A DNA stretch of 64,000 nucleotides, from contig NZ_PIPT01000005.1 in NCBI RefSeq assembly GCF_003987395.1, positions 62,001 through 126,000 of the forward strand, read 5' to 3'. Below the pieces are notes generated by a model. That model ran no database searches, was not told the DNA's origin, and saw only the letters and a program-made list of their open reading frames with translations. The translations under genes were made by a program, and so were the position numbers. The DNA is from Pseudidiomarina aquimaris (GTDB taxonomy: Bacteria > Pseudomonadota > Gammaproteobacteria > Enterobacterales > Alteromonadaceae). Of the stretch, positions 1 to 8,668 are shown one piece after another. Positions within the stretch are counted from its first letter, which is position 1. Each line of letters starts with the position of its first letter.

Positions 1-644
1 TGGTGGAAGAGATTTTGTACCCAGCGATGGAAGACTATCAACTGGATATCATGATCGGCGAAGGCCCTGCGGCGCGCTCAATAAAATTAGATCTGCCGCC
101 TTTCACGCTGATTGGTGCGACGACGCGGGCGGGGGCGTTAACTTCACCGTTGCGTGATCGTTTTGGTATTGTGCAACGTCTTGAGTTTTACAACGTCACT
201 GAATTGACGACCATTATTCAGCGCTCAGCAAACTATTTGAACCTCGACCTAAATGACGATGGCGCTCGCGAAATTGCACGCCGTTCGCGCGGCACACCGC
301 GTATTGCGAATCGCCTGTTGCGCCGCGTGCGCGATTTCGCTGAGGTTCGGAACAACGGTAAAATCGACTTACCAATTGCCTCTGCGGCATTAAAAATGGT
401 GGACGTCGACGAAGCAGGTTTCGACTATATGGACCGTAAGTTGTTATTGGCCATTATAGAAAAATTTATGGGTGGTCCGGTGGGACTGGATAATATTGCC
501 GCGGCCATTGGTGAAGAGAAAGACACGATTGAAGATGTGTTGGAGCCGTATTTGATTCAGCAGGGATTTTTGCAGCGTACGCCGCGGGGCAGAATTGCGA
601 CGCCGCACGCCTACGCGCATTTCGGTTTGGATAGAAAAGACTAA
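1..644 (+). CDS. ruvB: RuvB Holliday junction branch-migration helicase, C-terminal part (5' truncated)
   Basis: The reading frame is open to the left edge, so about the first 120 residues lie outside the window; the GTG at 3 is an internal Val codon, not a start. The visible 213 residues run from the end of the AAA+ ATPase core (sensor-1 stretch [20 protein letters not shown]) through the small ATPase lid to the winged-helix DNA-binding domain with the RTPRGR segment near the C-terminus. RuvB forms hexameric rings that, with RuvA, drive branch migration during recombinational repair. The family is about 335-345 aa, which fits a truncated gene. Identity is secure; the upstream ruvA/ruvC context cannot be seen. 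Confidence 0.97.
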   Translation, partial: VEEILYPAMEDYQLDIMIGEGPAARSIKLDLPPFTLIGATTRAGALTSPLRDRFGIVQRLEFYNVTELTTIIQRSANYLNLDLNDDGAREIARRSRGTPRIANRLLRRVRDFAEVRNNGKIDLPIASAALKMVDVDEAGFDYMDRKLLLAIIEKFMGGPVGLDNIAAAIGEEKDTIEDVLEPYLIQQGFLQRTPRGRIATPHAYAHFGLDRKD

Positions 645-647
645 AAG

Positions 648-740
648 GGTTGTTTGCTATTCGCTGTTCGCACGCTCACTGCGTTCGCTTTTTGTTTAAG
701 GCTTTCAACAAACATCGAACAGCAAACAGCGAACATCGCT
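648..740. repeat. Dispersed palindromic intergenic element, copy 1
   Basis: Directly after the ruvB stop lies an imperfect inverted repeat: left arm ATTCGCTGTTCG near 659-670, right arm CGAACAGCAAACAGCGAAC near 716-734. The left half and the right arm recur, nearly identical, at 13798-13910 beside tRNA-Ser. The ends resemble GCGTTGTT / AACAACGC in the better-preserved second copy. It looks like a REP/MITE-type non-coding element. It could also act as a weak transcript end for ruvB, but there is no T-run. Confidence 0.6.
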
Positions 741-751
741 CTTAAATTTGA

Positions 752-866
752 GGCAAAAAAAAGCCCGCGGGGAAGCGGGCTAAAAACTACAGAACAACAA
801 GGAAGTTAAATCCAGGGAACAATAACAGGGAAGAAGTGACAACCGGTCTCTTCGTAACTGATATGC
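752..866 (-). ncRNA. Candidate trans-acting small RNA (unnamed)
   Basis: On the minus strand a sigma70-like promoter (TTGAAC at 894-899, 16 bp, perfect TATAAT at 872-877) is followed about 110 nt later by a strong intrinsic terminator: 7-bp stem 762-768/775-781, then eight U at 755-762. No ORF lies between. The predicted transcript body is pyrimidine-rich and carries three stretches complementary to Shine-Dalgarno sequences (UUCCCUG twice, CUUCCUUG once), as in Hfq-dependent sRNAs that mask ribosome-binding sites. This architecture is seen in the sequence; the sRNA role is inference. I do not recognise an Rfam family. The opposite strand carries AGGGA/AGGA motifs, so a CsrA-binding RNA on the plus strand is a weaker alternative. 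Confidence 0.55.
755..781 (-). terminator. Intrinsic terminator of the candidate small RNA
   Basis: Seven base pairs (AGCCCGC with GCGGGCT), a 6-nt loop and eight T on the minus strand. On the plus strand no T-run follows, so it does not terminate ruvB transcripts. Confidence 0.7.
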
Positions 867-871
867 TGCGC

Positions 872-899
872 ATTATACGGAGGTCGGACATCTGTTCAA
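872..899 (-). promoter_or_regulatory. Sigma70-type promoter for the candidate small RNA
   Basis: Reading the minus strand, -35 TTGAAC (894-899) and -10 TATAAT (872-877) are separated by 16 bp; the expected start of transcription is near 865-866. The consensus -10 is the best match in the ruvB-ybgC gap. Confidence 0.55.
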
Positions 900-1141
900 A
901 CGAGAAAAATTGCGCTTCGGATTAGTAAAAGTAATAGCAAGATGTAACACCTGAATAAATAATGAGCTGGCAAAAATTGGTAAGACCAAAAATAGTATTT
1001 TAGAACAGCAGCTTAGTGTTTTGTGGTCAATTTATTTAAATAAATAAATGTCTGGCTACTTTTTAATCATGCAAAAAATTTACATAAACTTTGAGTAGGG
1101 CTTGCTTGAAGATTCGTTAAATTAAAGGAAAGCTTGCAAGT
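900..1141. other. AT-rich gap before the tol-pal operon
   Basis: About 240 bp of AT-rich DNA without a convincing ORF between the small-RNA promoter and ybgC. It must contain the tol-pal promoter, but no pair of -35/-10 boxes stands out clearly. AAAGGAAAGC at about 1125-1134 precedes the ybgC ATG and can serve as its ribosome-binding site. Confidence 0.4.
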
Positions 1142-1567
1142 ATGGCGGAAGCAAATGCATTTTCATGGCCGATTCGGGTCTACTATGAAGACACGGATGC
1201 TGGCGGTATCGTATATTATGCCAACTATCTCAAATTCCTTGAGCGGGCGCGGACCGAGTGGTTACGCTCGCTAGGAATAGAGCAAGATACATGGCTTGCG
1301 CATCGGCTTGGTTTTGTCGTGCGGCAGGTAACGATGGATTTAATACGACCGGCGCGATTTAATGATGAACTGCGCGTGACGGTTGTGGTCGAACGGTTAA
1401 AGCGCGCATCAGTCGTGTTTACACAACAAGTGCTGGATCAAAACGGCACGGTTTTATGTCAGGCACAGGTCAAAGCGGCCTGTGTTAATTTAGGGGAAGC
1501 TGGTGACGCCGTTCGGGCGGTGCCAATGCCAACGGAAATAATAGAGGTACTTAAGCGTGCAAGCTGA
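1142..1567 (+). CDS. ybgC: YbgC acyl-CoA thioesterase of the Tol-Pal cluster
   Basis: 141-aa single hotdog domain. The signature YYEDTDAGGIVYYANY (residues 14-29) contains Asp19, matching catalytic Asp18 of E. coli YbgC. The family hydrolyses acyl-CoA thioesters in the cytoplasm and has been tied to phospholipid metabolism near the Tol machinery. First gene of the tol-pal operon; its stop overlaps the tolQ GTG start by 11 bp, so translation is probably coupled. Length and position are normal for the family. Confidence 0.95.
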   Translation: MAEANAFSWPIRVYYEDTDAGGIVYYANYLKFLERARTEWLRSLGIEQDTWLAHRLGFVVRQVTMDLIRPARFNDELRVTVVVERLKRASVVFTQQVLDQNGTVLCQAQVKAACVNLGEAGDAVRAVPMPTEIIEVLKRAS

Positions 1568-2258
1568 AATGTCGATCACTGCGTTGATTCTTGAAGCAAG
1601 TTTTGTAGTTCAGCTGGTGATGCTGATGTTACTTGCGTTTTCGGTGTTCGGTTGGATGATGATTTTCCAACGCAAGAAAATCATTCAGACGGCAAGTCAG
1701 CAGGCAACGGCTTTTGAAGACCGCTTTTGGTCGGGCGTCGACTTAGCGCGCTTGTATCAAGAAATTGGCGCACGAGCGCAGAATGCCAACGGCATGGAAA
1801 AGCTGTTTTATGCGGGTTTCAAAGAGTTCGCTCGGTTGCGCAGCAACGCCGCTCTTAGTCAGCAGCAAGTTTTAGAAGCCTCTTATCGTGCGATGCGCGT
1901 GGTACATTCGCGTGAAGTCGATCGTCTTGAGCACAATCTAAGTTTACTAGCCACGATTGGTTCGATTAGCCCGTATGTGGGTCTTTTCGGTACCGTTTGG
2001 GGCATCATGAACGCATTTATCGGTTTGGGCGCGGTCCAGCAGGCGACGCTTGCAATGGTCGCACCTGGTATTGCTGAGGCTTTGATTGCGACGGCGATGG
2101 GTCTATTTGCGGCGATTCCAGCGGTTATTGCTTACAACCGCTTTGCCAATCGCGTGGAAAAAGTGGACAACCAATATCTGAACTTTATGGATGAGCTATT
2201 GGCGATTTTGCAGCGTCAAAGCGCTCAGCCAAAAGCCGCAGCGAGTAATGCCTCATGA
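1557..2258 (+). CDS. tolQ: TolQ, Tol-Pal inner-membrane proton-channel subunit
   Basis: 233 aa, MotA/TolQ/ExbB family. Three membrane segments: about 14-36, 130-153 (with the conserved GLFGTVWGIMNAF stretch) and 169-194. With TolR it forms the proton-motive-force-driven motor that energises TolA for outer-membrane constriction at division. I chose the GTG at 1557 because GAGG at 1544-1547 sits 9 nt upstream and the N-terminus then aligns with E. coli TolQ; the alternative ATG at 1569 has no suitably placed ribosome-binding site. Overlaps tolR by 4 nt (ATGA). Confidence 0.96.
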   Translation: MQAEMSITALILEASFVVQLVMLMLLAFSVFGWMMIFQRKKIIQTASQQATAFEDRFWSGVDLARLYQEIGARAQNANGMEKLFYAGFKEFARLRSNAALSQQQVLEASYRAMRVVHSREVDRLEHNLSLLATIGSISPYVGLFGTVWGIMNAFIGLGAVQQATLAMVAPGIAEALIATAMGLFAAIPAVIAYNRFANRVEKVDNQYLNFMDELLAILQRQSAQPKAAASNAS

Positions 2259-2695
2259 TGATGACGACGAATCGCAAACGGCGTAAGCCAGTTTCCGAGA
2301 TCAACGTCGTACCTTATATCGACGTCATGCTGGTGCTGCTGATTATCTTTATGGTGACGGCGCCGTTGATTACGCAGGGTGTACAGGTTGACTTGCCTAA
2401 TGCCAATGCGCAGCCACTCGACAAGGAAAGTAAGCCACCTGTGATTGTTTCAGTCAATCGTGATGGTGAGTACTTTATCAACTCGATTAATAATGTTGGC
2501 GATCCGAATGAACCGCTACCGTTAGAAACGCTGGCAGCACGTGTACAGGCACAGTTAATTAATGATCCAGAGACGCGTTTCATGGTCAATGGCGATGGGG
2601 CGGTATCGTATAATCAAGTCATTCAATTAATGGCATTATTACAACAGTTAGGTATTGAGTCAGTGGGCTTGATGACCGAAGACACGAGTAGTTAA
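2255..2695 (+). CDS. tolR: TolR, Tol-Pal motor subunit
   Basis: 146 aa, ExbD/TolR family. Short basic cytoplasmic N-terminus, one membrane helix at about 22-40 with Asp23 (INVVPYIDVMLVLL), the proton-carrying residue that is essential in E. coli TolR, then a periplasmic domain. Three consecutive ATG codons at the start overlap the tolQ stop (ATGA), so the exact start may be any of them; the first gives the E. coli-like spacing to Asp23. Stands between tolQ and tolA with tight spacing, as in all tol-pal operons. Confidence 0.96.
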   Translation: MMMTTNRKRRKPVSEINVVPYIDVMLVLLIIFMVTAPLITQGVQVDLPNANAQPLDKESKPPVIVSVNRDGEYFINSINNVGDPNEPLPLETLAARVQAQLINDPETRFMVNGDGAVSYNQVIQLMALLQQLGIESVGLMTEDTSS

Positions 2696-2706
2696 GTGAG
2701 GCGCAT

Positions 2707-3630
2707 GTGAAAATTGGTAAGTATACATGGCCCCAAGAAATGACAGTGCCACTGTTGTTATCGGTGGTACTACATTTAGGCATAGTGGTGATTTTATTTG
2801 CTGGCTTTAAGTTTTCGCCGAGTACGCCTGAAGCAATGGAAGTCACCTTAGATGCACCGCTGTCTGATCAAGTGTTACCTGAAGAAGATATCGTTAAAGC
2901 AGCAACTGTCGACAAGGCACAGGTGGAGCAGCAGCTAGAAGCGATTCGCCAAGCCGAGCAGCAGCGCAAGGATGAGATTGCCGAGCTCGAGCGTCGCGCC
3001 GAGCAGGCGAAGAAGCAACGCGAGCAGGAGCAGCAACGCCAGCGTGAGCTTGAAGCACAACAACGTGCAGAGCGTGAACGCTTAGCTAAAGAAAAAGAGG
3101 CCGCACTGAAGCAGCAGAAAGAAGCTGAACGTCGAGCGGCTGAAGCTGAGAAGCGACGTAAAGCGGAAGAAGAAGCGGCACGTAAAGCAGAAGAGGAACG
3201 TAAGCGTCGCGAAGAAGAGGCACGCCGCCTTGAAGAAGAGCGAAAACGCAAAGAGGCGGAAGAGCGTGCAAGAGCGGAACGCGAACGTCTAATGCAAGAA
3301 GAGCTTGAGCGCGAGCGACAAGCGCGCGCTGCGGCGCGGAGCCGTCAAGTTCAGAGTGAGCTTGGCAAATATACGAATTTGATTAAAGCGACGATCCAGC
3401 GCAACCTAATATCGGATCCTTCGATGCAGGGTAAGCAATGTGTGGTCAATATTCGCCTTGCATCGAGTGGCTTTGTTATCTCGGTCAATCGCGTCAGCGG
3501 TGACCCTGGAGTGTGTAAAGCAACCGAGAATGCCGTGTTAAAAGCAGGTACACTGCCGGTATCCGAAGACCCTGAAGTATTTGCGAAAATGAAAGATATC
3601 AATCTTACCTTCGCACCCGAATTCAATTAA
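2707..3630 (+). CDS. tolA: TolA, periplasm-spanning Tol protein
   Basis: 307 aa. One N-terminal membrane helix (about 13-34) with the S-x3-H pattern (Ser19, His23) that contacts TolQR, a long Lys/Glu/Ala/Arg-rich helical rod (about 65-225), and a globular C-terminal domain with the paired cysteines typical of TolA domain III, which binds Pal and TolB. The start is GTG 2707 with GAGG five bases upstream; the overlapping ATG at 2705 is immediately followed by a stop. The rod is somewhat shorter than in E. coli (421 aa), which is common in this order. Confidence 0.95.
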   Translation: MKIGKYTWPQEMTVPLLLSVVLHLGIVVILFAGFKFSPSTPEAMEVTLDAPLSDQVLPEEDIVKAATVDKAQVEQQLEAIRQAEQQRKDEIAELERRAEQAKKQREQEQQRQRELEAQQRAERERLAKEKEAALKQQKEAERRAAEAEKRRKAEEEAARKAEEERKRREEEARRLEEERKRKEAEERARAERERLMQEELERERQARAAARSRQVQSELGKYTNLIKATIQRNLISDPSMQGKQCVVNIRLASSGFVISVNRVSGDPGVCKATENAVLKAGTLPVSEDPEVFAKMKDINLTFAPEFN

Positions 3631-3650
3631 CAAATGAAGTAGCAACGCCC

Positions 3651-5012
3651 ATGAGTATGATGAAGAAGCTAGCTTTTGTTTTAATCGCCGCAATGGTGGC
3701 GACGTTACTGTATCGCCCTGCGCAGGCGTCACTCGAAATCGTTATTACTGACGGTATCGATAGTGCCCGCCCGATTGCTGTGGTGCCATTCCGCTGGTTA
3801 GGTGACGGCCCTGCGCCAGAAGGTTTGACGCAAGTTATTGCGGCAGATTTGATGCGTAGCGGTAAATTCAATCCGATTCCGACCAATGCGATGCCGCAAA
3901 TGCCAAGTTCAGAGCAAGAAATTGACTACCCGAGTTGGGCTAGTCTGGGCGTTGAGGCTGTTCTGGTAGGAACTATTGAGCCTTATGCAGTGGATCGCTA
4001 TACCGTGGCATTCCAAATTGTTGACGTGTTGCGTGGACAGATCACCAGTGGTTCACGCGTATTGCGCGGCGGCGAGTTAGTTAGCTCGAACGACCACATT
4101 TTAGATGCGCGTCGCAGTGTGATTAATGGCGACCAGTTCCGTCAGTATGCGCACCGTATTTCTGATGTGTTTTACGAGACCATGACCGGCGAACCGGGCG
4201 CATTTATGACTCGCATCGCTTATGTAACCGTGAATCACAACAACGATAAGCCGTATGAGCTTGTGGTTGCTGACTACGATGGCTACGACGAAAAGGTTTT
4301 GTTGCGCAGCCCTGAGCCGCTGATGTCACCTTCTTGGTCGCCGGACGGTAATAAGCTGGCGTACGTTAGCTTTGAGAACAAGCGCCCCGAAATTTTCATT
4401 CAGGATATCTACACGACGCGTCGTGAAAAAATGACCTCGTTTTCGGGCATCAACAGCAGCCCTGTATGGTCACCAGATGGCCGTACGCTTGCTATGGTCT
4501 TATCGAAAGACGGTAATCCTGAGCTCTACACAATGGACATTGCCAGTAAGCAATTTACCCGCGTAACGCGTCATCATGCGATTGATACTGAGCCAAGCTG
4601 GTCACCTGACGGAAAATCGCTGGTATTCACCTCAGAAAGGGGTGGCAGACCGCAATTATATAGCGTAAATTTAGATTCAGGTCAGGTACGTCGGTTAACC
4701 TTCGAAGGGGAACAAAACCTTGGGGGCACCTATACGCCTGATGGCCGACAAGTGGTCATGGTAAATCGTACGCAAGGCAACTATCATATTGCTAAGCAAG
4801 ATTATCCGAGTGGCAACATGCAGATTCTAACGCAGACGTCGTTAGATGAGTCACCAAGCTTAGCCCCTAATGGCAGCATGGTGATTTACAGTACCACTCA
4901 TAATAACCAACAAGTGTTGGCATTGGTTTCGGTAGATGGGCGCTTTAAGGCTCGTTTGCCAGCGCGTGAAGGTGAGGTAAAGTCACCTTCATGGTCGCCG
5001 TTTTTGAGATAA
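3651..5012 (+). CDS. tolB: TolB, periplasmic beta-propeller of the Tol-Pal system
   Basis: 453 aa with a Sec signal peptide (cleavage likely after AQA, residue 26). An N-terminal alpha/beta domain (about 27-165) is followed by a six-bladed propeller with repeated SPSWSPDG / PVWSPDG / PSWSPDG motifs. TolB binds Pal and TolA. Three in-frame ATG codons (3651, 3657, 3660) precede the KK of the signal peptide; any could be the start. 20 bp separate it from tolA. Confidence 0.96.
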   Translation: MSMMKKLAFVLIAAMVATLLYRPAQASLEIVITDGIDSARPIAVVPFRWLGDGPAPEGLTQVIAADLMRSGKFNPIPTNAMPQMPSSEQEIDYPSWASLGVEAVLVGTIEPYAVDRYTVAFQIVDVLRGQITSGSRVLRGGELVSSNDHILDARRSVINGDQFRQYAHRISDVFYETMTGEPGAFMTRIAYVTVNHNNDKPYELVVADYDGYDEKVLLRSPEPLMSPSWSPDGNKLAYVSFENKRPEIFIQDIYTTRREKMTSFSGINSSPVWSPDGRTLAMVLSKDGNPELYTMDIASKQFTRVTRHHAIDTEPSWSPDGKSLVFTSERGGRPQLYSVNLDSGQVRRLTFEGEQNLGGTYTPDGRQVVMVNRTQGNYHIAKQDYPSGNMQILTQTSLDESPSLAPNGSMVIYSTTHNNQQVLALVSVDGRFKARLPAREGEVKSPSWSPFLR

Positions 5013-5083
5013 AATGTAGCGCGTGCTACGCGTAGTAAAGACAACCCTAAAATTAATTAAACTAAGAACTAAGGATCGCGGAC

Positions 5084-5623
5084 ATGAACGCAAACCAGTT
5101 ATTAAAGAGCCTGCTTATCGCCGTACCTATGTTGACTTTGGCTGCCTGTAGTTCAAGCCAAGGCGCCGACGATGCAGCGAGCCAGCAGACAAACCAACAA
5201 CAACAGCAAGGTCAGCAAGGCTCTGGTGTTGAATTAGACGCTGCTGAGCGCACTAAAACACCTGAAGAAATTCGTGCAGAGCAGATGGAAACATTGCGCC
5301 AAGAAAACATCGTTTACTTTGCCTTTGATGATTCGCGTGTTAGTTCAGAATACGCACAAATGCTTTCTGAGCACGCTGAGTTCTTGGTACAAAACCCGAA
5401 TGTGACGGTAACTATCGAAGGTCACGCAGATGAGCGTGGTACGCCAGAGTACAACATCGCGCTTGGCGAGCGTCGTGCAAAAGCGGTTGCTCAGTACCTA
5501 CAGAACTTAGGTGTAAGCTCTAGCCAGATGGAAACTGTGTCATACGGTGAAGAGAAGCCACTGGTAAATGCTTCTACTCAGTCAGCGTATGCGAAAAACC
5601 GTCGTGGCGTGCTGGTTTACTAA
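5084..5623 (+). CDS. pal: Pal, peptidoglycan-associated lipoprotein
   Basis: 179 aa. Lipobox LAAC with lipidated Cys22, a Gln-rich linker (about residues 35-50), then an OmpA-like peptidoglycan-binding domain with the EGHADERGTPEYN signature. Anchors the outer membrane to peptidoglycan and is the outer-membrane partner of TolA/TolB. AAGGAT eight bases upstream of the ATG is a good ribosome-binding site. A small hairpin (5016-5020/5025-5029) sits in the 71-bp tolB-pal gap and could tune the messenger, but no T-run follows. Confidence 0.97.
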   Translation: MNANQLLKSLLIAVPMLTLAACSSSQGADDAASQQTNQQQQQGQQGSGVELDAAERTKTPEEIRAEQMETLRQENIVYFAFDDSRVSSEYAQMLSEHAEFLVQNPNVTVTIEGHADERGTPEYNIALGERRAKAVAQYLQNLGVSSSQMETVSYGEEKPLVNASTQSAYAKNRRGVLVY

Positions 5624-5637
5624 GTAACCTTTATTAA

Positions 5638-6402
5638 ATGAAGCAACATACGGTTAAGCCAATGCAAAAACTATGTCTCGTGCTAGCCTTTGTTATTCCC
5701 GGTGTCGTGTTCGCACAGGCACCGGTGTCGAAGCTAGGTAGCGGCAGTGTTGAGGAACGTTTAGAGCAGCTCGAGCGGGTTATGGATGCCCGTAACGCTG
5801 CGCAAATGGCGCTGCTCGATCAAATGGCGAGTTTACAGGACGAAGTCGCTGACTTACGTGGTAAAACGGAAGAACATGCCTATCAACTCGAACAAATTTT
5901 GCAACGGCAACGCGAAATTTATCAGGAAATCGATCGTCGGCTCGCTGCGACGCCTGTGAATGCCGAGCCATCGGTAAGCACAAGCCAGCCTGAAGCAGCG
6001 ACAGGCGGGGTCGAGTACTCGAGTAACCTTGGTGAAAACGATGCCTATGACAAAGCGATTCGCTTGGTCATGGAAGATCGCCGCTACGATGCTGCCATTC
6101 CGGAGTTTCGTGCGTTCATTCAGCAGTTTCCGAACTCAACCTACGTACCTAACGCACATTATTGGTTAGGTCAGCTGTTGTATGCTGAGGGGCAGTTTGA
6201 TGAAGCGAAGCAGGAGTTCACTGCAGTTGTTGAGCGCTTCCCCGATAGCAACAAGCGCGGTGATAGCATCTTAAAGCTAGGGATTGTCGCGCAACAGCAA
6301 GGCGAAAATCAGCTCGCGCGTAGCTACTTCGAGAAGGTTATCAGCGAGTACCCGAATAGCACTCCGGCTGGATTAGCGGAAAAACGTTTAGCAAACTTGT
6401 AA
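5638..6402 (+). CDS. cpoB: CpoB (YbgF), cell division coordinator with TPR repeats
   Basis: 254 aa. Signal peptide to about residue 27 (VVFA-QA), N-terminal coiled coil (about 36-110) that trimerises in E. coli CpoB, a short linker, then TPR-type repeats in the C-terminal half (FRAFIQQFPNSTYVPNAHYWLGQLLY and the following units). CpoB links PBP1B-dependent septal peptidoglycan synthesis to Tol-driven outer-membrane constriction. Last gene of the tol-pal operon, 14 bp after pal. Confidence 0.95.
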   Translation: MKQHTVKPMQKLCLVLAFVIPGVVFAQAPVSKLGSGSVEERLEQLERVMDARNAAQMALLDQMASLQDEVADLRGKTEEHAYQLEQILQRQREIYQEIDRRLAATPVNAEPSVSTSQPEAATGGVEYSSNLGENDAYDKAIRLVMEDRRYDAAIPEFRAFIQQFPNSTYVPNAHYWLGQLLYAEGQFDEAKQEFTAVVERFPDSNKRGDSILKLGIVAQQQGENQLARSYFEKVISEYPNSTPAGLAEKRLANL

Positions 6403-6471
6403 AAAGACTGTAGTTTTTTACGCGAAGTGTTCGCTAATTGAGCAAACGCACCGTATATCTGCAATTTGCAG

Positions 6472-6499
6472 TTGCAACGCGCGGCATTTTAAGTAAACT
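6472..6499 (+). promoter_or_regulatory. Likely promoter of the tRNA-Lys pair
   Basis: TTGCAA (6472-6477), 16 bp, TAAACT (6494-6499), followed by a GC-rich discriminator (GCCGCCG), a pattern common at stringently controlled stable-RNA promoters. It lies about 40 bp upstream of the first mature tRNA end. Confidence 0.45.
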
Positions 6500-6539
6500 A
6501 TGCCGCCGTTGCCGCTGATAAGCAGCAACCGATGAGATT

Positions 6540-6615
6540 GGGTCGTTAGCTCAGTTGGTAGAGCAGTTGACTTTTAATCAATTGGTCGCAGGTTCGAATC
6601 CTGCACGACCCACCA
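6540..6615 (+). tRNA. tRNA-Lys (UUU), copy 1
   Basis: 76 nt with encoded CCA. Acceptor stem GGGTCGT/ACGACCC, D-arm TTAGCTCAGTTGGTAGAGC, anticodon loop CTTTTAA with UUU, T-arm GGTTCGAATCC. All four arms fold canonically. Confidence 0.98.
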
Positions 6616-6644
6616 ATCTTCTCATCATCCCCTTCTTTTGTCGT

Positions 6645-6720
6645 GGGTCGTTAGCTCAGTTGGTAGAGCAGTTGACTTTTAATCAATTGGTCGCAGGTTC
6701 GAATCCTGCACGACCCACCA
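6645..6720 (+). tRNA. tRNA-Lys (UUU), copy 2
   Basis: Identical over 76 nt to the first copy, separated by a 29-bp spacer, so the two are probably one transcript. Encodes CCA. A T-run follows closely (6724-6729). Confidence 0.98.
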
Positions 6721-6726
6721 CGATTT

Positions 6727-6755
6727 TTTACCCAAGCCTTATTTTGCAGTATACT
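6727..6755 (+). promoter_or_regulatory. Possible nadA promoter
   Basis: TTTACC (6727-6732), 17 bp, TATACT (6750-6755), located 36 bp before the nadA ATG. The -10 is good, the -35 weak; read-through from the tRNA promoter is an alternative. Confidence 0.4.
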
Positions 6756-6790
6756 ACGCAAACCTTTTTTGCATGTGGTGAAGTAGCAGC

Positions 6791-7843
6791 ATGAGTATTA
6801 CGCAAGAGATCCAAGCCCGCGTTATCGATCAACTTGATTATGCGTTTCCGGCTAAACCCAAACCTTTGAACGACACTGAGAAAGCGGCCTATATCGCCCG
6901 CATCAAGCAGTTGTTGAAAGAGAAAAATGCGGTCTTAGTCGCGCACTATTACACGGATCCTGAAATTCAGGCATTAGCTGAAGAAACTGGCGGCTGTGTT
7001 GCCGACTCTCTCGAGATGGCGCGCTTTGGTGCCAACCATGAAGCCGATACATTAATTGTAGCCGGCGTTAAGTTTATGGGTGAAACCGCAAAGATCCTCA
7101 CGCCTAACAAGACGGTCCTGATGCCGACTCTAGAAGCGACTTGCTCGCTTGATATTGGCTGTCCTATTGAAGAGTTCTCAGCGTTCTGTGACGCGCACCC
7201 TGAGCGTACGGTAGTGGTCTACGCCAATACCTCTGCTGCGGTTAAGGCTCGCGCTGACTGGGTGGTCACGTCAAGCATCGCCTTGGATATCGTAGATCAC
7301 CTCGATGCCGAAGGCGAGACCATCCTATGGGGTCCTGATAAGCACTTAGGTAACTATATTCGGAAGCAAACCGGTGCCGACATGATCATGTGGCAGGGTG
7401 CTTGTGTGGTGCACGATGAATTCAAAACCAAAGCCTTAGAGGACTTGAAAAAGGTCTATCCTGAGGCCGCTATCTTGGTGCATCCTGAATCACCTTCTCA
7501 AGTGGTCGAAATGGCCGATGCGGTGGGTTCAACCTCACAATTGATCAAAGCCAGCCAAGAGTTGCCGAATGAAACGTTCATCGTGGCTACGGACCGCGGC
7601 ATTTTCTACAAAATGCAGCAACTGTCGCCGCACAAGCACTTCATCGAAGCGCCAACAGCGGGGAGCGGGGCAACCTGTCGCAGTTGCGCACATTGTCCGT
7701 GGATGGCCATGAATGGTTTGGTAGCGATTGCTGAGGCACTGGAGCATGGTGGGGAGAGCCACGAGATTCACGTGGACCCAGAACTTGCGAAAAAAGCGCT
7801 GCGCCCACTCGAGCGCATGCTCAACTTCAAGAAGCAGGCGTAA
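6791..7843 (+). CDS. nadA: Quinolinate synthase NadA
   Basis: 350 aa. Condenses iminoaspartate with dihydroxyacetone phosphate to quinolinate in de novo NAD synthesis, using a [4Fe-4S] cluster. The three cluster cysteines are visible: Cys118 ([10 protein letters not shown]), Cys205 (MWQGACVVH) and Cys302 of the C-terminal CRSCAHCPW motif, matching the E. coli arrangement. Partner nadB is not in the window. Converges with the epimerase-like gene; only 3 bp separate the stop codons and no terminator is seen. Confidence 0.97.
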   Translation: MSITQEIQARVIDQLDYAFPAKPKPLNDTEKAAYIARIKQLLKEKNAVLVAHYYTDPEIQALAEETGGCVADSLEMARFGANHEADTLIVAGVKFMGETAKILTPNKTVLMPTLEATCSLDIGCPIEEFSAFCDAHPERTVVVYANTSAAVKARADWVVTSSIALDIVDHLDAEGETILWGPDKHLGNYIRKQTGADMIMWQGACVVHDEFKTKALEDLKKVYPEAAILVHPESPSQVVEMADAVGSTSQLIKASQELPNETFIVATDRGIFYKMQQLSPHKHFIEAPTAGSGATCRSCAHCPWMAMNGLVAIAEALEHGGESHEIHVDPELAKKALRPLERMLNFKKQA

Positions 7844-7846
7844 GCC

Positions 7847-8668
7847 TTAACGCGGCGTATACGTCGGATGTTGCAGTTGATAGCCGCTTGCACGCAGCAG
7901 GCGGTTGCTAATTCTTTTGCTACCCCTTCTACCAATTTCATCACTACGTGGATAGGTCGCTAAGTCGACTCCCAACCGTTCAGCTAAACGGCCATAAGCG
8001 TCTTCTTGGCGCAAGGGTTCGTCATCAGAAACCAAGAACAGGGGTTTTTGTTGTTCCGGGTGTTGAATTAAATAACTGATAAAGCCTGCCACGTCGTCCG
8101 CGTGAATACGATTGGTCCAAGCGGGAGTGATGGTGGCTTCGCCGGAAATCAACATCTCTGCGAGCCGTGTCCGATTCGGGCCATAAATACCAGAGCAGCG
8201 CAGTACGCTGACACGGTCAGCTGCGCTGGTAATCACTTGTTCCGCTTGCAGCAGCATCTTGCCGTAGTGGTCACTTGGCTCAGCAGGTGAAGTTTCATCG
8301 ACCCATTCGCCTTCGCGTTGGTCATAAACGCCAGTGCTGGAAACGTAGATGATACGCGGATTGAGCCCTTGGCTTTGTAACTGATGTTGCAGCAGCCTAC
8401 AAGGGAGTACATAGCCGCTAAAGTAAGAATCTTCTTTGCTACGATTCGGCGTTAAAGTGATGACCACCACATCCACATCAGCGTCGATTAAACGCTCAAG
8501 ATCAGGTGCATTGCCAGCATCCCCTGCAATCAGCTCAATATGGGCGGGATTGCTTTTATTTTCAGGGGTTCTGCACATACCACGCATTTGCGTGACGCCA
8601 GCAAACTGTAAAAGCACACTGGTACGCTCGGCGATATCGCCGTAGCCGAGAAAAGCGACTGTTGTCAT
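7847..8668 (-). CDS. YeeZ-like NAD(P)-dependent epimerase/dehydratase family protein
   Basis: 273 aa Rossmann protein of the extended SDR/epimerase group. An N-terminal FLGYGDIAERT stretch replaces the usual GxxGxxG. SSTGVY and Y-G-K-M (YxxxK) supply the active-site Ser, Tyr and Lys; GIYGPNR is typical of the family. The E. coli relative YeeZ has no settled substrate, and none can be assigned here. The start at 8668 is chosen because its ATG overlaps the stop of the ZIP gene (ATGA); an upstream start at 8680 would add four residues and a longer overlap. Last gene of a minus-strand run. Confidence 0.85.
   Translation of the reverse strand: MTTVAFLGYGDIAERTSVLLQFAGVTQMRGMCRTPENKSNPAHIELIAGDAGNAPDLERLIDADVDVVVITLTPNRSKEDSYFSGYVLPCRLLQHQLQSQGLNPRIIYVSSTGVYDQREGEWVDETSPAEPSDHYGKMLLQAEQVITSAADRVSVLRCSGIYGPNRTRLAEMLISGEATITPAWTNRIHADDVAGFISYLIQHPEQQKPLFLVSDDEPLRQEDAYGRLAERLGVDLATYPRSDEIGRRGSKRISNRLLRASGYQLQHPTYTPR

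Noticed and set aside
784..865. CsrA-binding RNA (CsrB/RsmY-like) on the plus strand because of AGGA/AGGGA motifs
   Set aside because: Promoter and terminator are both oriented on the minus strand; the motifs are the complement of the pyrimidine stretches.
2868..3271. Long antisense frames rich in Ser, Arg and Cys opposite tolA
   Set aside because: Produced by the Lys/Glu/Ala-rich codons of the TolA rod; composition-driven shadow.
6540..6720. tRNA-Lys duplication as an integration (att) site
   Set aside because: The repeat is two complete functional tRNAs 29 bp apart; no integrase or foreign segment is present.
6555..6794. An apparent 79-codon frame through the tRNA-Lys pair with a repeated peptide
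   Set aside because: The repeat is simply the two identical tRNA genes translated; no ribosome-binding site and no protein logic.
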